Of a stretch of DNA of 64,000 bases, positions 36,701-48,041 are shown one piece after another; position 1 is the first letter of the stretch, and every line of letters starts with the position of its first letter. A model generated the notes under the pieces. It saw only the letters and a program-made list of their open reading frames with translations, did no database searches and was not told the origin of the DNA. The stretch is taken from positions 26,523,196-26,587,195 of the forward strand of contig CM037839.1 in assembly GCA_021234535.1 (NCBI GenBank), given 5' to 3'. This DNA comes from Stichopus chloronotus. Its lineage: Eukaryota; Echinodermata; Holothuroidea; Aspidochirotida; Stichopodidae. Both the position numbers and the translations under genes were made by a program.

Positions 36701-39700
36701 TTTGACTACAACATCCTACAGTATAAACTGAACAGTGAAGTACTTCCTTTTTCAACAGGACATCCTCGTACGTGGTTAGACAACCATCACAGGAAAATCC
36801 CAATAGAATTGCTGAATCATTTGATGCGCTGTGCAAATATCAACAGCATCAAGGTAAACAAAGGCTAATTCAACAAACTGTAAACTCTATATGAGACAAC
36901 ATAAAAGTGAAGTTTGCAATGATTGATTCTAAACACAACTAGACGTTTATTTCAAGGACTGTACAGATCACCTTTTGTGAAGAACATTCAGCATATACAA
37001 TACCAAGAATTCAGCTTCAAAATTGCCTGAAAACAGTATCCTTAACACTTGAGTAGGTAAAAGTTTGCAACTTTGTAAATGATAAAGATTGCCATCACTG
37101 TCTGGTCAGCCAAATACACAATACAGTCTAAAATACAGTCTAATTGAAATGCACATTATAGTAAGATACAGATGTACCTGCAAGTCATGTTTTAAATGGT
37201 ATAATCAAATATGGGGTATAACATAAACTTCAAAAAACTGTGAAAGCCTCTCACACAGGACAAAAACAGAAACAAGACAAAACTGAAAATGTTTGTAGGA
37301 AGTACTTAGTTTGCATGTTACTCTAACCTTTCAGTTTCAAAGAAATCTTAATTCCTGCAAAAGTCACCGGCAATTTTTTTCAGAAAATGCAGAGGCTGAT
37401 TGAGACACAGTATATCAACTAGAAAAGTTTGGGGTGAATAGTGCATGAAAGGAAAACTGCATTAAACAAATCCTCTGATGTACAGCAAAGCACAAAAGGG
37501 CATCTTCTACAATTGTGCCTAACAATTCACAGGACAGATGACAAATAATATGTCTATTACTGTAAATGTGGGAAGAGTCTACTATAGGAGAGCAGGGATA
37601 CAAAATGTTTCCTTTTAAAACTCTATGTTCTGAATCTGCTTTTGAGAATTTCTTTGAATCATTTCATTTCAATTCATTTGTTAAAACCAATGTAAATGAC
37701 AGGCACTCCTGAATAGGAGTTTAAAAAATATTCAAAAATCAAAAAGGTAAAAATGTTATAACAAAGATTAAAAGGATGGTCCAGCCATAAATACAGCTTT
37801 AATGCATTGAAGAGCATTACAGTAAAAACTTCCATTAGTTCTTACGTGTGTTTCCTGAGATATGCGCAGATGAAGTTGCTACATTTGTTACTGAAAGTTA
37901 ACTTTCAACTGAAAACAGAAGTGAGCTCATCTCTCAACATTGATAAAGCATTTTATGTTTTTCTTTGAACTTTAAACCAAATTAAATACTTCAATATCTA
38001 GTGCTATCATAATGTGAATGTATGAGGGGTACAAGTTTTACGACATTCACATTGCCAGTACTTAAGCTGACCACCTACTGATTTCAAGGTCAAAATAATA
38101 AATTCAACAATGAGGGAAGTATCACTCTCTTCAACAATGTACAGTGAGGAAATAATGTCCCTCCGGCTTGCTTTAAGTTTACAGTTGGTAGCAAAAGGGG
38201 TAACTCCAAATGATACCGAAATATCTCGAGACCCACGCATGGTAACTGAATGGAAGTTTCACCAGAATGGTTAGATTACAGTAACTTACTCTTAAATATA
38301 TCTACGCTAAATTTGTGGCTGAACCATCCTTTTAATTGATTTACAAATGGTATGTATAAAATATTATGATTGCATTCCAACTGATTGCAATCAACACTGA
38401 CACATGTGAAACTACAATATATATTTATCAATTAAAATGTCAATTCTGCTTTCATTCATATTACATTTCATCTCAAGCTCTGCTTCCCATACTGTACTTA
38501 TTTCTCTTTTCTCAATTTTATGGAAAATAAAATTTCATGACTTTTTCATGTGTCGCGGAATGGCGACAGAAAAGAACGCCAATACTACACCTGTATGACG
38601 ACAGACAGACAGAACAAGAGTGTCGCTCTAAGTTTCGATTCTAGAATATAATTTCTCGTTTGGACTTTAGGTTCAGACAGATTCAGATTACAATGTTCAA
38701 GTTTGATTAGACTTAAATGATTTGGGTGTTTAATTAATTAGGACTTAACTAACAGTTAGACTTAATAATAGGGTGGAATCTTGAGACAGGTAACAGCTTG
38801 GACCTCAAGATTTTAACTGGGAGAATTAGTAGGGCTAAGTTGGGCTACAAATTGCTAATAACCATACAAGAATTTGAATAATGAATAATGGTGCAACAAT
38901 CGTGATAGTAAATTATTTTAACTTGTAAAAAAACTATAAAGCAGTCAGTTGTTAATTGCATGACTTTTCCATGAATTCTGTCATTTCTACAAAATTTCAT
39001 GACATTTCCATGGTACAGGGCCATTACATGTGTCTCAAACCACCTACAAGCACTGTAAATAACATACTGTACAGCATATCTTTAAGACATTACTGCGCAC
39101 TTGAAAAATCCACTTTCTTATTACATCACATACATGGTGCAAAACTATCTACAATTAACATCAGTTTCCCTGGGAATTTGAATAGCGCACAGTACAGTGA
39201 AACCAGTGAGAACTCCTGGGCTGGTTGTTGACAGCACAGTGTCAGAAAGTGTTAACGTTCTATTGTCTTCAGCTATGCATAGACAATTAAGAGCAATAAT
39301 AAAACATGGTCATTACTTGAACCTTCCAAGGCCAGCTGTAACAGAACTTGATGATTGTTACGGCACAAAACTACTGTATAGTACGTATCGAGACTGCCCT
39401 GCCCAAATTTGACATCACTACCACACTTAATTTCCATACCACTGTGTGAAGTTCTTCTGTGAACACTTAGCAAGTAGGACACACATGTACAGCATGTGCA
39501 GTTCTCACATACTATAATTTAAAGTGTTTGCTTGTCATATGTACAGTGCTGTAAAGCACACTGCTGACAGCACTGGTCTTTTACAGTTTTAACACTAGTG
39601 TGTAACTTCCTCAATTTTCGTGTTATGTACTGTACATGTACTGTCCTTCCAGTGTTGACTTCGGTGGGCCAGGAAAGTTGTGCACATCATGACATCCAAG

Positions 39701-42700
39701 GTGACCTCATATAGTCACAAGCACACTCACAGTTTTTTTGTTTGTTTACAAGTTGATCTTTTCAATAAGTGCCACTGTTGGTTTTTGTTTTACAAGAATT
39801 TCAAGAAAAAAACGAGCAATGTGTAATGCATCAATGGAAAGGCACATATGAACAGATTTCAAGTTAGATTGACTTTTATGAATTTGAGCATATCAATAAA
39901 CAAAGAACAGCCAGTAAGCTCCGGAAAAGGGGGAAACTCCTCAGCAATTCTCTCTCACTCACATAAATCTGACACACTGATCTCCTTTACTAGAGTATCC
40001 AGTTTTGATGTGTCAAATTCATTGACCTCATGTCAACCTTTGCAATTAACCAGTTACTTGCATAAGACATACACAGTATGAGTAATGTGTAAAGTACACA
40101 CTACTGCGTAAGACGGATATGTCCTGTAATATTACCATTAAACTACAGTACGTCACATGAACCCTAGCCAGGACTTAAGCCAGGATTTCAGATAAGGGAG
40201 TTCAAAGATCCATTGCATGAGGAGAGACCAATCTAAGGGGACGAGGGTACCACAAATTCATGGAGTGAATTTTTTTTGCTGCGTCCATGAGTCTATAATT
40301 AAAGTCACTGAAAGTATTGGATGAGGAGGGCGGGGTGAATCTGGCAGGACTACAGTACCTATGTGGAGCACCACCATCAGGTTGGCGTGGAGCATACAAG
40401 TAAATGTTTGGCTTTTCAGAACCCCCAGATGGCCTGAAATGGCACTTCCGAGTGTTCCAAGCTGCATGTGTCTAGCCTTGAAATACATATTTTTTACCCA
40501 AGATCACTATTTTCCACAATTATGAAAAAAAAAAAAAATTAGCAAATGTCTCCTAAAGTTTCCACATACAGTATACCTCCTTCACTACCTCCTGCGTCAA
40601 TGAAAAAAACATAAGTATAGGCCTGTGTGCCCACACCATCTGCAAATAACAGGCATATACATCCCATAGCAATTCAAATATGAACATGATCAAATCCCTT
40701 CATGAAGACAACATCCTGCTACGAACCTTTAATATAAACATTTTTTAAGTGACTATGATCAATCAACAAAAAAAAAGTTATTTCCTAAATGTTTCTTGAA
40801 AAAAATGTGAAGTCTGCAACTTACAAAAAGTTGTTTGTTTCCTATCCTGTAATATGGAAATATGAGTCGTCGATGTGGTTAGGCTATTGGCTATGCACCC
40901 ACTACATTAGGATATCTTGGATATGTCCATGCTTCCCTTCTAGAAATATAGTGTTTAAAAGGTCAGGCATCAAACACACAACGATACACTGTCCTGTGAC
41001 TATAAAGGAATCCGATTTCATTGAAACCAAAAATCCTACAAATACTGTACGATAAAGACACTGTCTTTGGCATGCATCTGCTTGATCAAACCAGGAGAAA
41101 AACAATGTGATGACAGGTTTTTGAGTTAAATATGTACAGTAACATATTTTTCTTGAGTTAAATTGAAATTTATGAAAAAAGACACTAAAAGCAAATGCAA
41201 CATCAAGGTTGTTTGACTTAATCAAGAGGACTAAAATCACTATTAAATTCATGATTTTTCTTGAAAAATCATGATCTAAGTTCATTTATTTGATAAAAAA
41301 AAAAATAATTGATTTAAATCACATCTAAATCATGATTTTTTAACAGTGTACACTTCCTGGGTGGGCATCATGGATGCAGAGTCCCAGTCAGGAAACGACC
41401 ATTTGAAAATAACAAATGTGTGCAAGATGCTGGGAAAATGTCTGCCTCACAGTGGCTCCACCGATTCAAACCCTCAGTCACTTTATTGTCAAACAATAGT
41501 CGACCGTCAGGCCGAACCCAGATTCAAGGTTAAGCTACAGTAAATGCTACTGCTACATAGGTGGTCCAGACTGAAATATAAGAATGTGCAAATGGTCACA
41601 ACTTTTCTAAGTATTGCAGGAGTGCTCACTCAATAATGCGGGAGAATGGAGAAGGAAGTAAATACAACTCCCCTCCTAAAGGACCAAAAAAAATCCAGAG
41701 CCCAGTGGCCATGCATGTGAAGTTTGCAGTACTTTTTTTTAGAACAATTGAGCATGTGCCCTGTATTTTCAGAAGAAAAATCAAAAAAGTTTTCACTGAG
41801 CCTCCAATCTGAAGTGTGGGTGCAGTAATAGATGCTGCAGTCTAGAATTAAGTCCTCTGAGGCTCCAATCTGGTGTGGAGGCACAGTTGCAATACATGCA
41901 ATTATTATGAAAACGACTGAGCATGTGCCCTGATGCAGTCATAGTGGTCGTTTATCATTTACCAAGGTATTGCTACTTTGAGAAAGGAGATCAACGGTTA
42001 AAATAACTGCTACTGCTAGGTGGTCCACATTGAAATATAAAAAAATGTGCAAATGGTCATCACTTGTTTTAACTTGTTCAGAAGTGTTTGCTCATCTTTG
42101 TACTTATTCCTGTACTGTATGTGTGAGATGGGAGTAAATACAACTCCCCTCTTAAAAGCACCCACAAGAAGCACGGAGTGCAGTAACAGTGGCCATACAT
42201 GCACGGAGATGCAGTTTATTTTGAGAACATGGGCATGTGCCCTGTGTGTATTTTCAGACGAAAAATAAAGTTCACACTGAGCCCCCAATCTGATGTATAG
42301 GTGCAATCGCACACGCAGTAGTCAAAAATAGAAGTCCTCGGAGTCTCCAGTCTGGTATGGAAAAATAGTCGCAATACATATGGACATGGAATTACTTTGA
42401 AAACGACTGAGCATGTGCCCTAGCACAGTTGCACAGTAGTGACTGTTAATTGTTTATTAAAGTATTGTTACTTTGGGAAAGGAGGCGCAGTCGTAGTGGC
42501 AGTGGATGTTACTATTATTCTTGAGTGCAAAGTCATAGTTGCTATATTTAATATCAAGGAAATGTTAATGTTACAGTACTTTGGGATTGTAGACGCAGTC
42601 GTAACCACAATGAATGTATGTCATACTGTTGTATATAGCGAAGTTTAAGCGCTACTGTACATAAGGGGTCATACAACGTTCAGTTTTCCGATGTTTACCC

Positions 42701-44192
42701 GAGTTTATTAACCTTTTCTTTATTCCTTTCAGACAGCTAGTCTAGACAATGAAAAGCATTAGACATGGGTTGGGCAAGCACTGATACTTGAGAAGACTTC
42801 ACACTAATTACAGGATTGGTTAATTCATGGGTGGTAACGACTTGCATATACAGCTTATGATTCTGATTGGTCAATATCATTGTCGAACTCGTGATTCTCA
42901 ACCTCAGAAGCGTGCTTTAGCTTTCTGCAGTCATGAGACTCCACAATGGTAATCTTGTCGTTAAACTGTCAACGTCTGTCTCTGTATCACTATGTGTCAT
43001 TGTATCTTTCCTCCCTCTTTTCTGTCGTCATCATGTAACTTCATTCTTTTCCAATCATCATCGTCCACCTCATGCACCTAATTTGTGTGCCAGTCCGATC
43101 AACGGGATAAATGGAACTCTGATCATGATGAAATCAAATCCAATTCTACCGCTCTGGATTTCTGTTCTGACGTCTCTATACTGTAGCAGGAACTTTCTGT
43201 ATTGTTATTGACAACATTTGGAAAATCTGCTGCAGGGGCATTCATACTACAACTGTAAACCCTAAAAAACCCACATATTTCACAATACATCAAGCTACTG
43301 TATTCTGAGAGTGGTGGCACAGTCGCACTGACTGCACCTCCAGAGTCTCAATGGTATGTCATGTTATAGGGATGTTGTATTCTGCAATTGTACCAGATGA
43401 TGCAAACTAACTTTAGCAAACTTTCAAAGGTTAGTACCACTACCAGATAGCGACACATAGCCTAGGCCTACTGTACCTCTGTAGCCTTGGTAGGCTTAAG
43501 AGTAACAGACATGTCCAAACGCGGCACCTAGAGCCGCATGCGGCACCTAAAATTATTTTGGCGGCACCTAAAAGGACAGAGCAAGTGCCGCTTGCGGCAA
43601 TGTTTCAACTTCAACTTTTAAAGTGCACACTGTGGCACCCAATTTTTTTGTACACAGAGGCAATGTAGAGTGCACATAAGCACTTTCCCTATGATGGGCA
43701 AGTTACACGTTTAACTTTAAGTAGTATAATGGTACAATGTTTGCCCTGTGAAAGCAATAAGAATGGCACTTGTGGAAACATTGGCAATATCTTGACAAGT
43801 ATTGTGGGCCTAGGTCAACAAATGAAGGGCATATTTGCCACTATATGCACGTAGGAAAACTGCATGCTGCACTACGTTGGTCCAAGACGGCACTTTAGCT
43901 AGATTGACCTCCAGAAGCGGCACCGAAGTATTGAGATTCTGGACAAGTCTGAGTAAGGATAAGGCCTAGCGAAGTACTCCCTAACCAGGCAAAAGGCTAA
44001 CGGGTATATAGCCATGGCAGTTTGAGATTGGCCTCCATGATCCTCCTCCGGGAAGGGCTAATGTATGGCCTAGCCTAGACCAATTGAGTTGGACAGCAGG
44101 GCTTACTTAGCCTACAGTTTACAAATTCAATATGACTAATGAAATTTTAAGTTACCATTGCTTACCGAACTCGTAATGACCTGAACTGACAT
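27700..44192 (-). CDS. TXN: Thioredoxin, complete gene, 5 coding exons
   Basis: Cytosolic thioredoxin, the dithiol protein that reduces disulfides in client proteins and is recycled by thioredoxin reductase with NADPH. Exons 44,166-44,192, 32,914-33,018, 32,208-32,267, 29,023-29,088 and 27,700-27,762 all join in phase 0 and give 106 residues, the usual length. Residues 10-44 hold the first helix and [20 protein letters not shown], with redox Cys33 and Cys36. Next come [12 protein letters not shown] and [16 protein letters not shown], where Pro76 is the cis-proline, then the last helix ending NVAALQ. There is no signal or transit peptide, so the cytosolic form. The Asp buried near the active site (VVVD) is present. 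Five exons match the vertebrate TXN layout. Intron 1 is 11.1 kb and rich in mobile elements. Confidence 0.95.
29023..29088 (-). CDS. TXN: TXN coding exon 4 (residues 65-86)
   Basis: Acceptor 'cactag' at 29,088, donor GTAAGT at 29,022. It encodes [20 protein letters not shown] then EL, including the cis-Pro loop MPT. Confidence 0.95.
29825..31571. mobile_element. 1.75-kb DNA transposon with long imperfect TIRs, possibly Harbinger-like
   Basis: Left end GGCCTGTACACACTGTCAAC, right end (reverse complement) GGCCTATGGACACTTTCAAC. Both subterminal zones are rich in 'acacatgttgc' motifs, on both strands. The left flank is TTA and the right flank TTTA, which would suit a 3-bp duplication but is not decisive. 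Inside, at 30,005-30,442, is a basic open frame that resembles the start of Harbinger nucleases. The catalytic part is missing, so it is a deletion derivative. It sits in TXN intron 3, between exons 3 and 4. Confidence 0.6.
30005..30442 (+). pseudogene. Possible N-terminal fragment of a Harbinger-type transposase
   Basis: 145 codons, starting [20 protein letters not shown] then a basic run ([22 protein letters not shown]) and [16 protein letters not shown]. Harbinger nucleases start with acidic/hydrophobic then Arg-rich sequence and a block like D..Y.NFLRM. The resemblance is loose and the DDE core is absent. Alternative: a chance open frame in the element. Confidence 0.35.
32208..32267 (-). 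CDS. TXN: TXN coding exon 3 (residues 45-64)
   Basis: Acceptor 'tcaacag' at 32,267, donor GTGAGT at 32,207. It encodes [20 protein letters not shown]: helix 2 end and the beta-3 strand. Confidence 0.95.
32914..33018 (-). CDS. TXN: TXN coding exon 2, active-site exon (residues 10-44)
   Basis: Acceptor 'ttcacag' at 33,018, donor GTGAGT at 32,913. It encodes [20 protein letters not shown] then [15 protein letters not shown]. The WCGPC box lies at 32,938-32,952. Confidence 0.97.
34760..35317. mobile_element. Palindromic (foldback) element with TTAA ends, copy 1
   Basis: TTAA at 34,756-34,759 and 35,318-35,321 flank AAGGATAGTCCAGCC ... GGCTAGACCATCCTT. The two arms match over nearly 200 bp each (for example 'aagagtaagtaaat' against the reverse complement of 'gattaacttactctt'), so the element is almost one large hairpin. 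It has no open frame of its own. TTAA target use is typical of piggyBac-type elements. Confidence 0.75.
37772..38331. mobile_element. Palindromic (foldback) element with TTAA ends, copy 2
   Basis: TTAA at 37,768-37,771 and 38,332-38,335 flank AAGGATGGTCCAGCC ... GGCTGAACCATCCTT. It has the same family and nearly the same length as 34,760-35,317. Its interior shares 'tgcttcaagt/tgctttaagt' and 'catgygtggt/catgcgtgg' type strings. Confidence 0.75.
38551..38958 (+). mobile_element. Possible SINE or other short insertion (408 bp) with 15-bp flanking repeats
   Basis: 'catgactttttcatg' (38,536-38,550) and 'catgacttttccatg' (38,959-38,973) flank the block, as target duplications would. It begins TGTCGCGGAATGGCGACA, a small stem. 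A weak pol III A-box-like TGGCGACAGAA lies at 38,561, and a better B-box-like GTTTCGATTCT at 38,632-38,642. Against this, a similar 'tttcatgacatttccatgg' recurs at 38,995, so the flanks may be an older local repeat. Confidence 0.35.
41250..41273. repeat. Perfect 10-bp stem hairpin
   Basis: CATGATTTTT-cttg-AAAAATCATG. It is followed within 70 bp by further 'aatcatgatttttt' and 'gatttaaatc' palindromic words, so it may be part of a small AT-rich MITE. Confidence 0.65.
41548..42485 (+). repeat. 459-bp tandem duplication
   Basis: The block starting 'ctactgctacataggtggtc' (41,548) recurs at 42,010 ('ctactgctaggtggtcc'). Shared landmarks are 'gtaaatacaactcccctc', 'tgagcatgtgccctg', 'gcaatacat' and 'aaaacgactgagcatgtgcc'. 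Copies are moderately diverged. No coding sense is seen in either copy. Confidence 0.8.
44166..44192 (-). CDS. TXN: TXN coding exon 1 (residues 1-9)
   Basis: ATG at 44,190-44,192, then MSVQVITSS, then donor GTAAGC at 44,160-44,165, phase 0. Thioredoxin exon 1 in vertebrates also codes for only about eight residues of the type MVxxIxxK. I chose it because it is the only ATG upstream that I found with a matching peptide, a good donor and the right phase; no transcript confirms it. Confidence 0.75.
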
Positions 44193-44723
44193 TATGATAG
44201 TCCTTGGTTTGGTTGAGATAATTCAGCAAATGGAATTTCAACTGCTTGATTTCAAGCTTTAATTTCACCTTTCGATGGGTAAGTTAAGTTGATCAAATCC
44301 CGTGGCTCAGGCAACGTTCTTGAAAGATGTGCAACTAGTACCAGTAGTAGTAGAATGGCATTATGGCATGCATGCCGCGACGCGCGATATCAGCTATGGT
44401 GAACTAGGAAGTACAGTACGTACAGGTTGGTATTTCTGGTAGCGGTATTGCCTAATGATCTCTAAATTAACTAGATTGGCGAAACAGCTCTTTGCTGTGG
44501 CGCAATGGTTAACTATTATTTTGGGTAAACCAGCATGGCTGACATTAGCTGTCTATGGAATGCGAAGGGGACAAAGCAATCGGCATAAAAGTGATAGTGA
44601 CATAAAACAGATTATTAGGGATGGAAAAAGACCTAATAGCGTTGCAAGAAAAGGAGAAGGCATATAAAACCACGTTACTACCGATTCGTGCCCATTTGTC
44701 GCTCGTGTATTGGGAGAAGCAAA
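44193..44723. promoter_or_regulatory. Divergent upstream region between TXN and the start at 44,724
   Basis: About 530 bp between two opposite start codons, with a CpG-bearing stretch (gccgcgacgcgcgatatc near 44,373). It is the likely TXN promoter by position. No antioxidant-response or TATA element could be called with confidence. Confidence 0.45.
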
Positions 44724-44826
44724 ATGGCCGGGCCGTCACTTTCGACGATTTCACGAGAGCCTGAACAATATAAGGTTGAGAAGCGTCGATTAGCCAATCC
44801 AGTTAGTTTGGAGATCAGTGTCGGGT
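44724..44826 (+). CDS. Possible first coding exon of an unidentified gene
   Basis: ATG in good context (aaaATGG) followed by 34 codons: MAGPSLSTISREPEQYKVEK then RRLANPVSLEISV, then GG|GTAACG, an acceptable donor leaving phase 2. The next in-frame codon would be TAA, so either this is an exon ending here or a 35-codon chance frame. I do not recognise it. No exon with the matching phase was found downstream. The exon at 52,446 begins in phase 0, so it cannot follow directly. Confidence 0.35.
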
Positions 44827-45109
44827 AACGCAACATAGCAACGTGCTTCATGCATGTCGCTCACATTATCCTTACGATTACGTCATATTCACGAAAGTTC
44901 GAAAACAGTGACACAACAAAAACCATAAGCTACATGGAAGCGTAAAGTCACATTAACGACAAAACAACACTTATTTGCAATTGAAGGAGTCAGTTGAAAA
45001 CAAGGTTACTTGACAAACTTCGGAAGATTGATATTATGGCGAATAAAGGATCTTGTCAGTACACCAGTTTTTGCAAACTGACTTTTTTGACGAACTTCTA
45101 TTATCTAGT

Positions 45110-46390
45110 CATAACATAAGATAAAATGTTAAAGGGGAAAGGACCGTCAAATGCCCTATATGCCTTAAAGAAACAGGCACAAATGAAAGTAAGAGGGAAA
45201 CCCAAACCACAGAGACTCCGAGGAACAATTAAATTCTCCCAGAATCTGAGAAAAACCTACCGATGTTAACCTTGAAACAGTGCACAGAAGGCTCGAGTTG
45301 AGAATTCAGGGAGACTATTCGATTCACTAACAAGTCTATGGGAAAAGCTAACTTTCCTAACATCGAGTCTACATAAAGACTTGATCAGCTTTTCACGATG
45401 ACAACGAACCCGGGAATTGCAAACCTTTAAAAAGCTACAATTGCTCAGGGCATATTACTCCCAGAGAGGAATTTGAAAACTTGAATCATGTCACCTCTCA
45501 CCCTAGTCTAAGATCAAGTGTCGTAAGTCCAAAAATCTTCAGTCTTTTGAGATAGGGGAAATCACGAACCTCTGGAATAAAGCCTAGTAGCCGCCCTTCT
45601 TTGCACTTGTTCAATGAAAAACTTATCCTTTTCATAAAACAGACTCCAGGCCTGAACAGCGTAATCAAGATGGAGTCTAACAAGTTGTTTATACAAATTC
45701 AACTCAATGACTTTACTAAATCTGTAAAAGTTTCTCTTAATTAACCCAAGAACCCTATTTGCTCTCTCAGCAGCTGCTGCACACTGCTTAGAGGTCTTCA
45801 AATCACCAGAAATCCCAAGATCCTTTTCCATCGCAACATTGTTCAAATTGCAACCATAAAATCGCGGACTATATTTTTTGCACTAAAATGAACTACCTTG
45901 CATTTGCTGACATTGAAGGACATTTGCCAGGTCTCTGACCAACAAGCTAATTTATCCAAATCATTTTGCAGTAGGGAAGCATCATGCAAGTCATCCACTA
46001 CTCTACAATTCTTATTATCATCAGCAAACTTACTAATACTAGAAGAGATTGAGCTATCAATGTCATTGACGAAAATGAAGAATAGAACTGCACCAAGAAC
46101 AGAACCTGAGGAACTCCACTCAGGATTTTTCTCCAAGAAGGAAAAGTGCCTTTTACAGGAAGTCTCATATAACTTCTATAAATCCAATGAGCTCACCTGC
46201 CTTTAATGCCTAACCGATGCAGTCTAGACAAGTTAAAGAAACTTTATCAAAAGTCTTTTGAAAATCACAACAACACAGTGACCAGAATCAAGAAACGAAG
46301 TAATCTTCGAGAAAGTTCAATAAATTAGTGACAAAGGACCTGGCTGGAAGAAAACCATGGATGTACAATTTAAAACTTCCAATCCTTTTT
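45110..46390 (-). mobile_element. CR1-clade LINE fragment, antisense, decayed
   Basis: From high to low coordinate it reads HGFLPARSFVTNLLNFLEDY, DFQKTFDKVS, GSVLGAVLFFIFVNDIDSSI, SKFADDNKNCRVV (FADD intact), WQMSFNVSKCKVVHF, EKDLGISGDLKTSKQC and QVQRRAATRLYSRGS, then the CR1 C-terminal tail. Frameshifts separate the pieces at about 46,200 and 45,840. It lacks ORF1 and the endonuclease, as usual for 5'-truncated LINE copies. Confidence 0.85.
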
Positions 46391-47145
46391 TTTAAACGTA
46401 AATATGTATGCCTTGATGTTATCTACATATCAATCGCAAGTGTATAACAAAAGTATTCAACAGATATTCTAAATGCAAATGTCGACAGACAAAAGACCAC
46501 TCCCATTTCCTTCTGTCTTATTTCTTTTTGACACGGTAGTACCGTCCATGGATATTTCTTAAGTTCCCCACTCGCTATAACGTTAAGGTGAAGTCAGGTA
46601 GTATAGATGTGTGAGCGATTGAGTAATTTTACAGATATGAAAAAACTTGCCATGCCTTTGACGGACCTGACAGAGAATACCTTATTTGAGCACTCCAATT
46701 GGTCCATATTTTTGGTATTAGGCTAAAGTGTTCTAGTTATTGCGCATGTCATTATCTCTTGGTTCTCCCATATCCTGAGATAAGGATTGAATATTGCCCC
46801 CACATGAACACCTGTTAAATTTCACAAGAAAATTCTATTTGGAGTTTTTATCTAATGCCACTGATTTGGTAAAAATTAGGTACATATTTTCTGTCTTAGT
46901 ACCTAGGTGTGTATTTATCAGTGTACGGCTAATGTGTTCTATTTTATACACTTTTCAGTTTTAGTGGCGTTAAATTTCTCTCATATGCTGTGAAAGGATA
47001 ATGTTGCCCAGTGAAAGATATCAATTTCCCCAAAAATGTGTCGTTTGCATCTATCTCGTACCCTCTCTATAATAGGTAAAATAGGGTACATTGATGTACC
47101 TATAAGAATGTACCCTACCTTCTTATTGGCATATGTAGTAACAGG

Positions 47146-47345
47146 CAATTACCTGTTGTACCTGGTAAGTTACCTGCTGAACAGGTAATTTACCTGTTGT
47201 AACAGGTACTTACCACTTGTAACAGGTACTTACTGTTGTAACAGCAGCTTACAGGTATCAACTTGTTTTGAAGGAATTGCCTTTTAAAACCAGTTAAGTC
47301 AACAGGCCCCTGTTAATTACCTGTTAAAACTAGTTAAAATTTTCA
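47146..47345. repeat. Cluster of imperfect palindromes (taacaggtaa / ttacctgtta)
   Basis: About 200 bp in which 'aacaggta' and its complement 'tacctgtt' recur at least ten times in both orientations. The spacing is irregular, so it is not a clean tandem array. It can form many alternative hairpins. Confidence 0.65.
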
Positions 47346-47780
47346 CAGATATCAATTGGAATTTTTCCCTAGGAGTGCCGTTGCATGAAATTATTTTACA
47401 AACTGAATTTGGGCGTTTAGGTGAAAAGTTGTCATTAAATGAAAATGGATCTTGTGACGCTAATGGTATAATCCTGTTATCAACATTCATCGCATTGTTT
47501 TCACCACAAAAAAAGCTTCAAACTTTCAAGTATGTTTAAACCTTGTCATGAGCAATTTATTCATAGTTAATGGTACGCCCTTAATGTTATTCATAGTTAA
47601 TGTTATGCAGTTAATGTTTTATTAATAATATATAGTGTCGGCAGACTGACTTACACGATATAATGAATGGTTCCAGATCGTCAACAAACCATTTACGTTG
47701 TTGTTGTACATAATTACGTTGTTGTCACATGAAATTACGTCATCGTCATTTAAATCCCTATTGTCATCATGTTGGTATAC

Positions 47781-47942
<162 letters not shown>

Positions 47943-48025
47943 AAAATTACCCCTTTTTGCTTTCCATGCCATTAGTTGCCCATAAAGGGCTCGATCTACA
48001 CCAGTGTAACCACTCACTGGGATTT

Positions 48026-48041
48026 TCCCAAGATCTTGGGA
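48026..48041. repeat. 16-bp perfect palindrome with related words
   Basis: TCCCAAGATCTTGGGA. 'cttgggat' recurs three more times within the next 90 bp. The nature is unknown. Confidence 0.6.

Larger units (their letters stand above)
33019..44165. other. TXN: TXN intron 1 (11.1 kb)
   Basis: It contains no recognisable nested gene. The mobile and tandem elements inside it are listed separately. Elsewhere it is AT-rich, with many TACTGTA/TACAGTA words. A 'gcggcacctaaa' motif repeats at 43,520-43,570. Confidence 0.6.
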
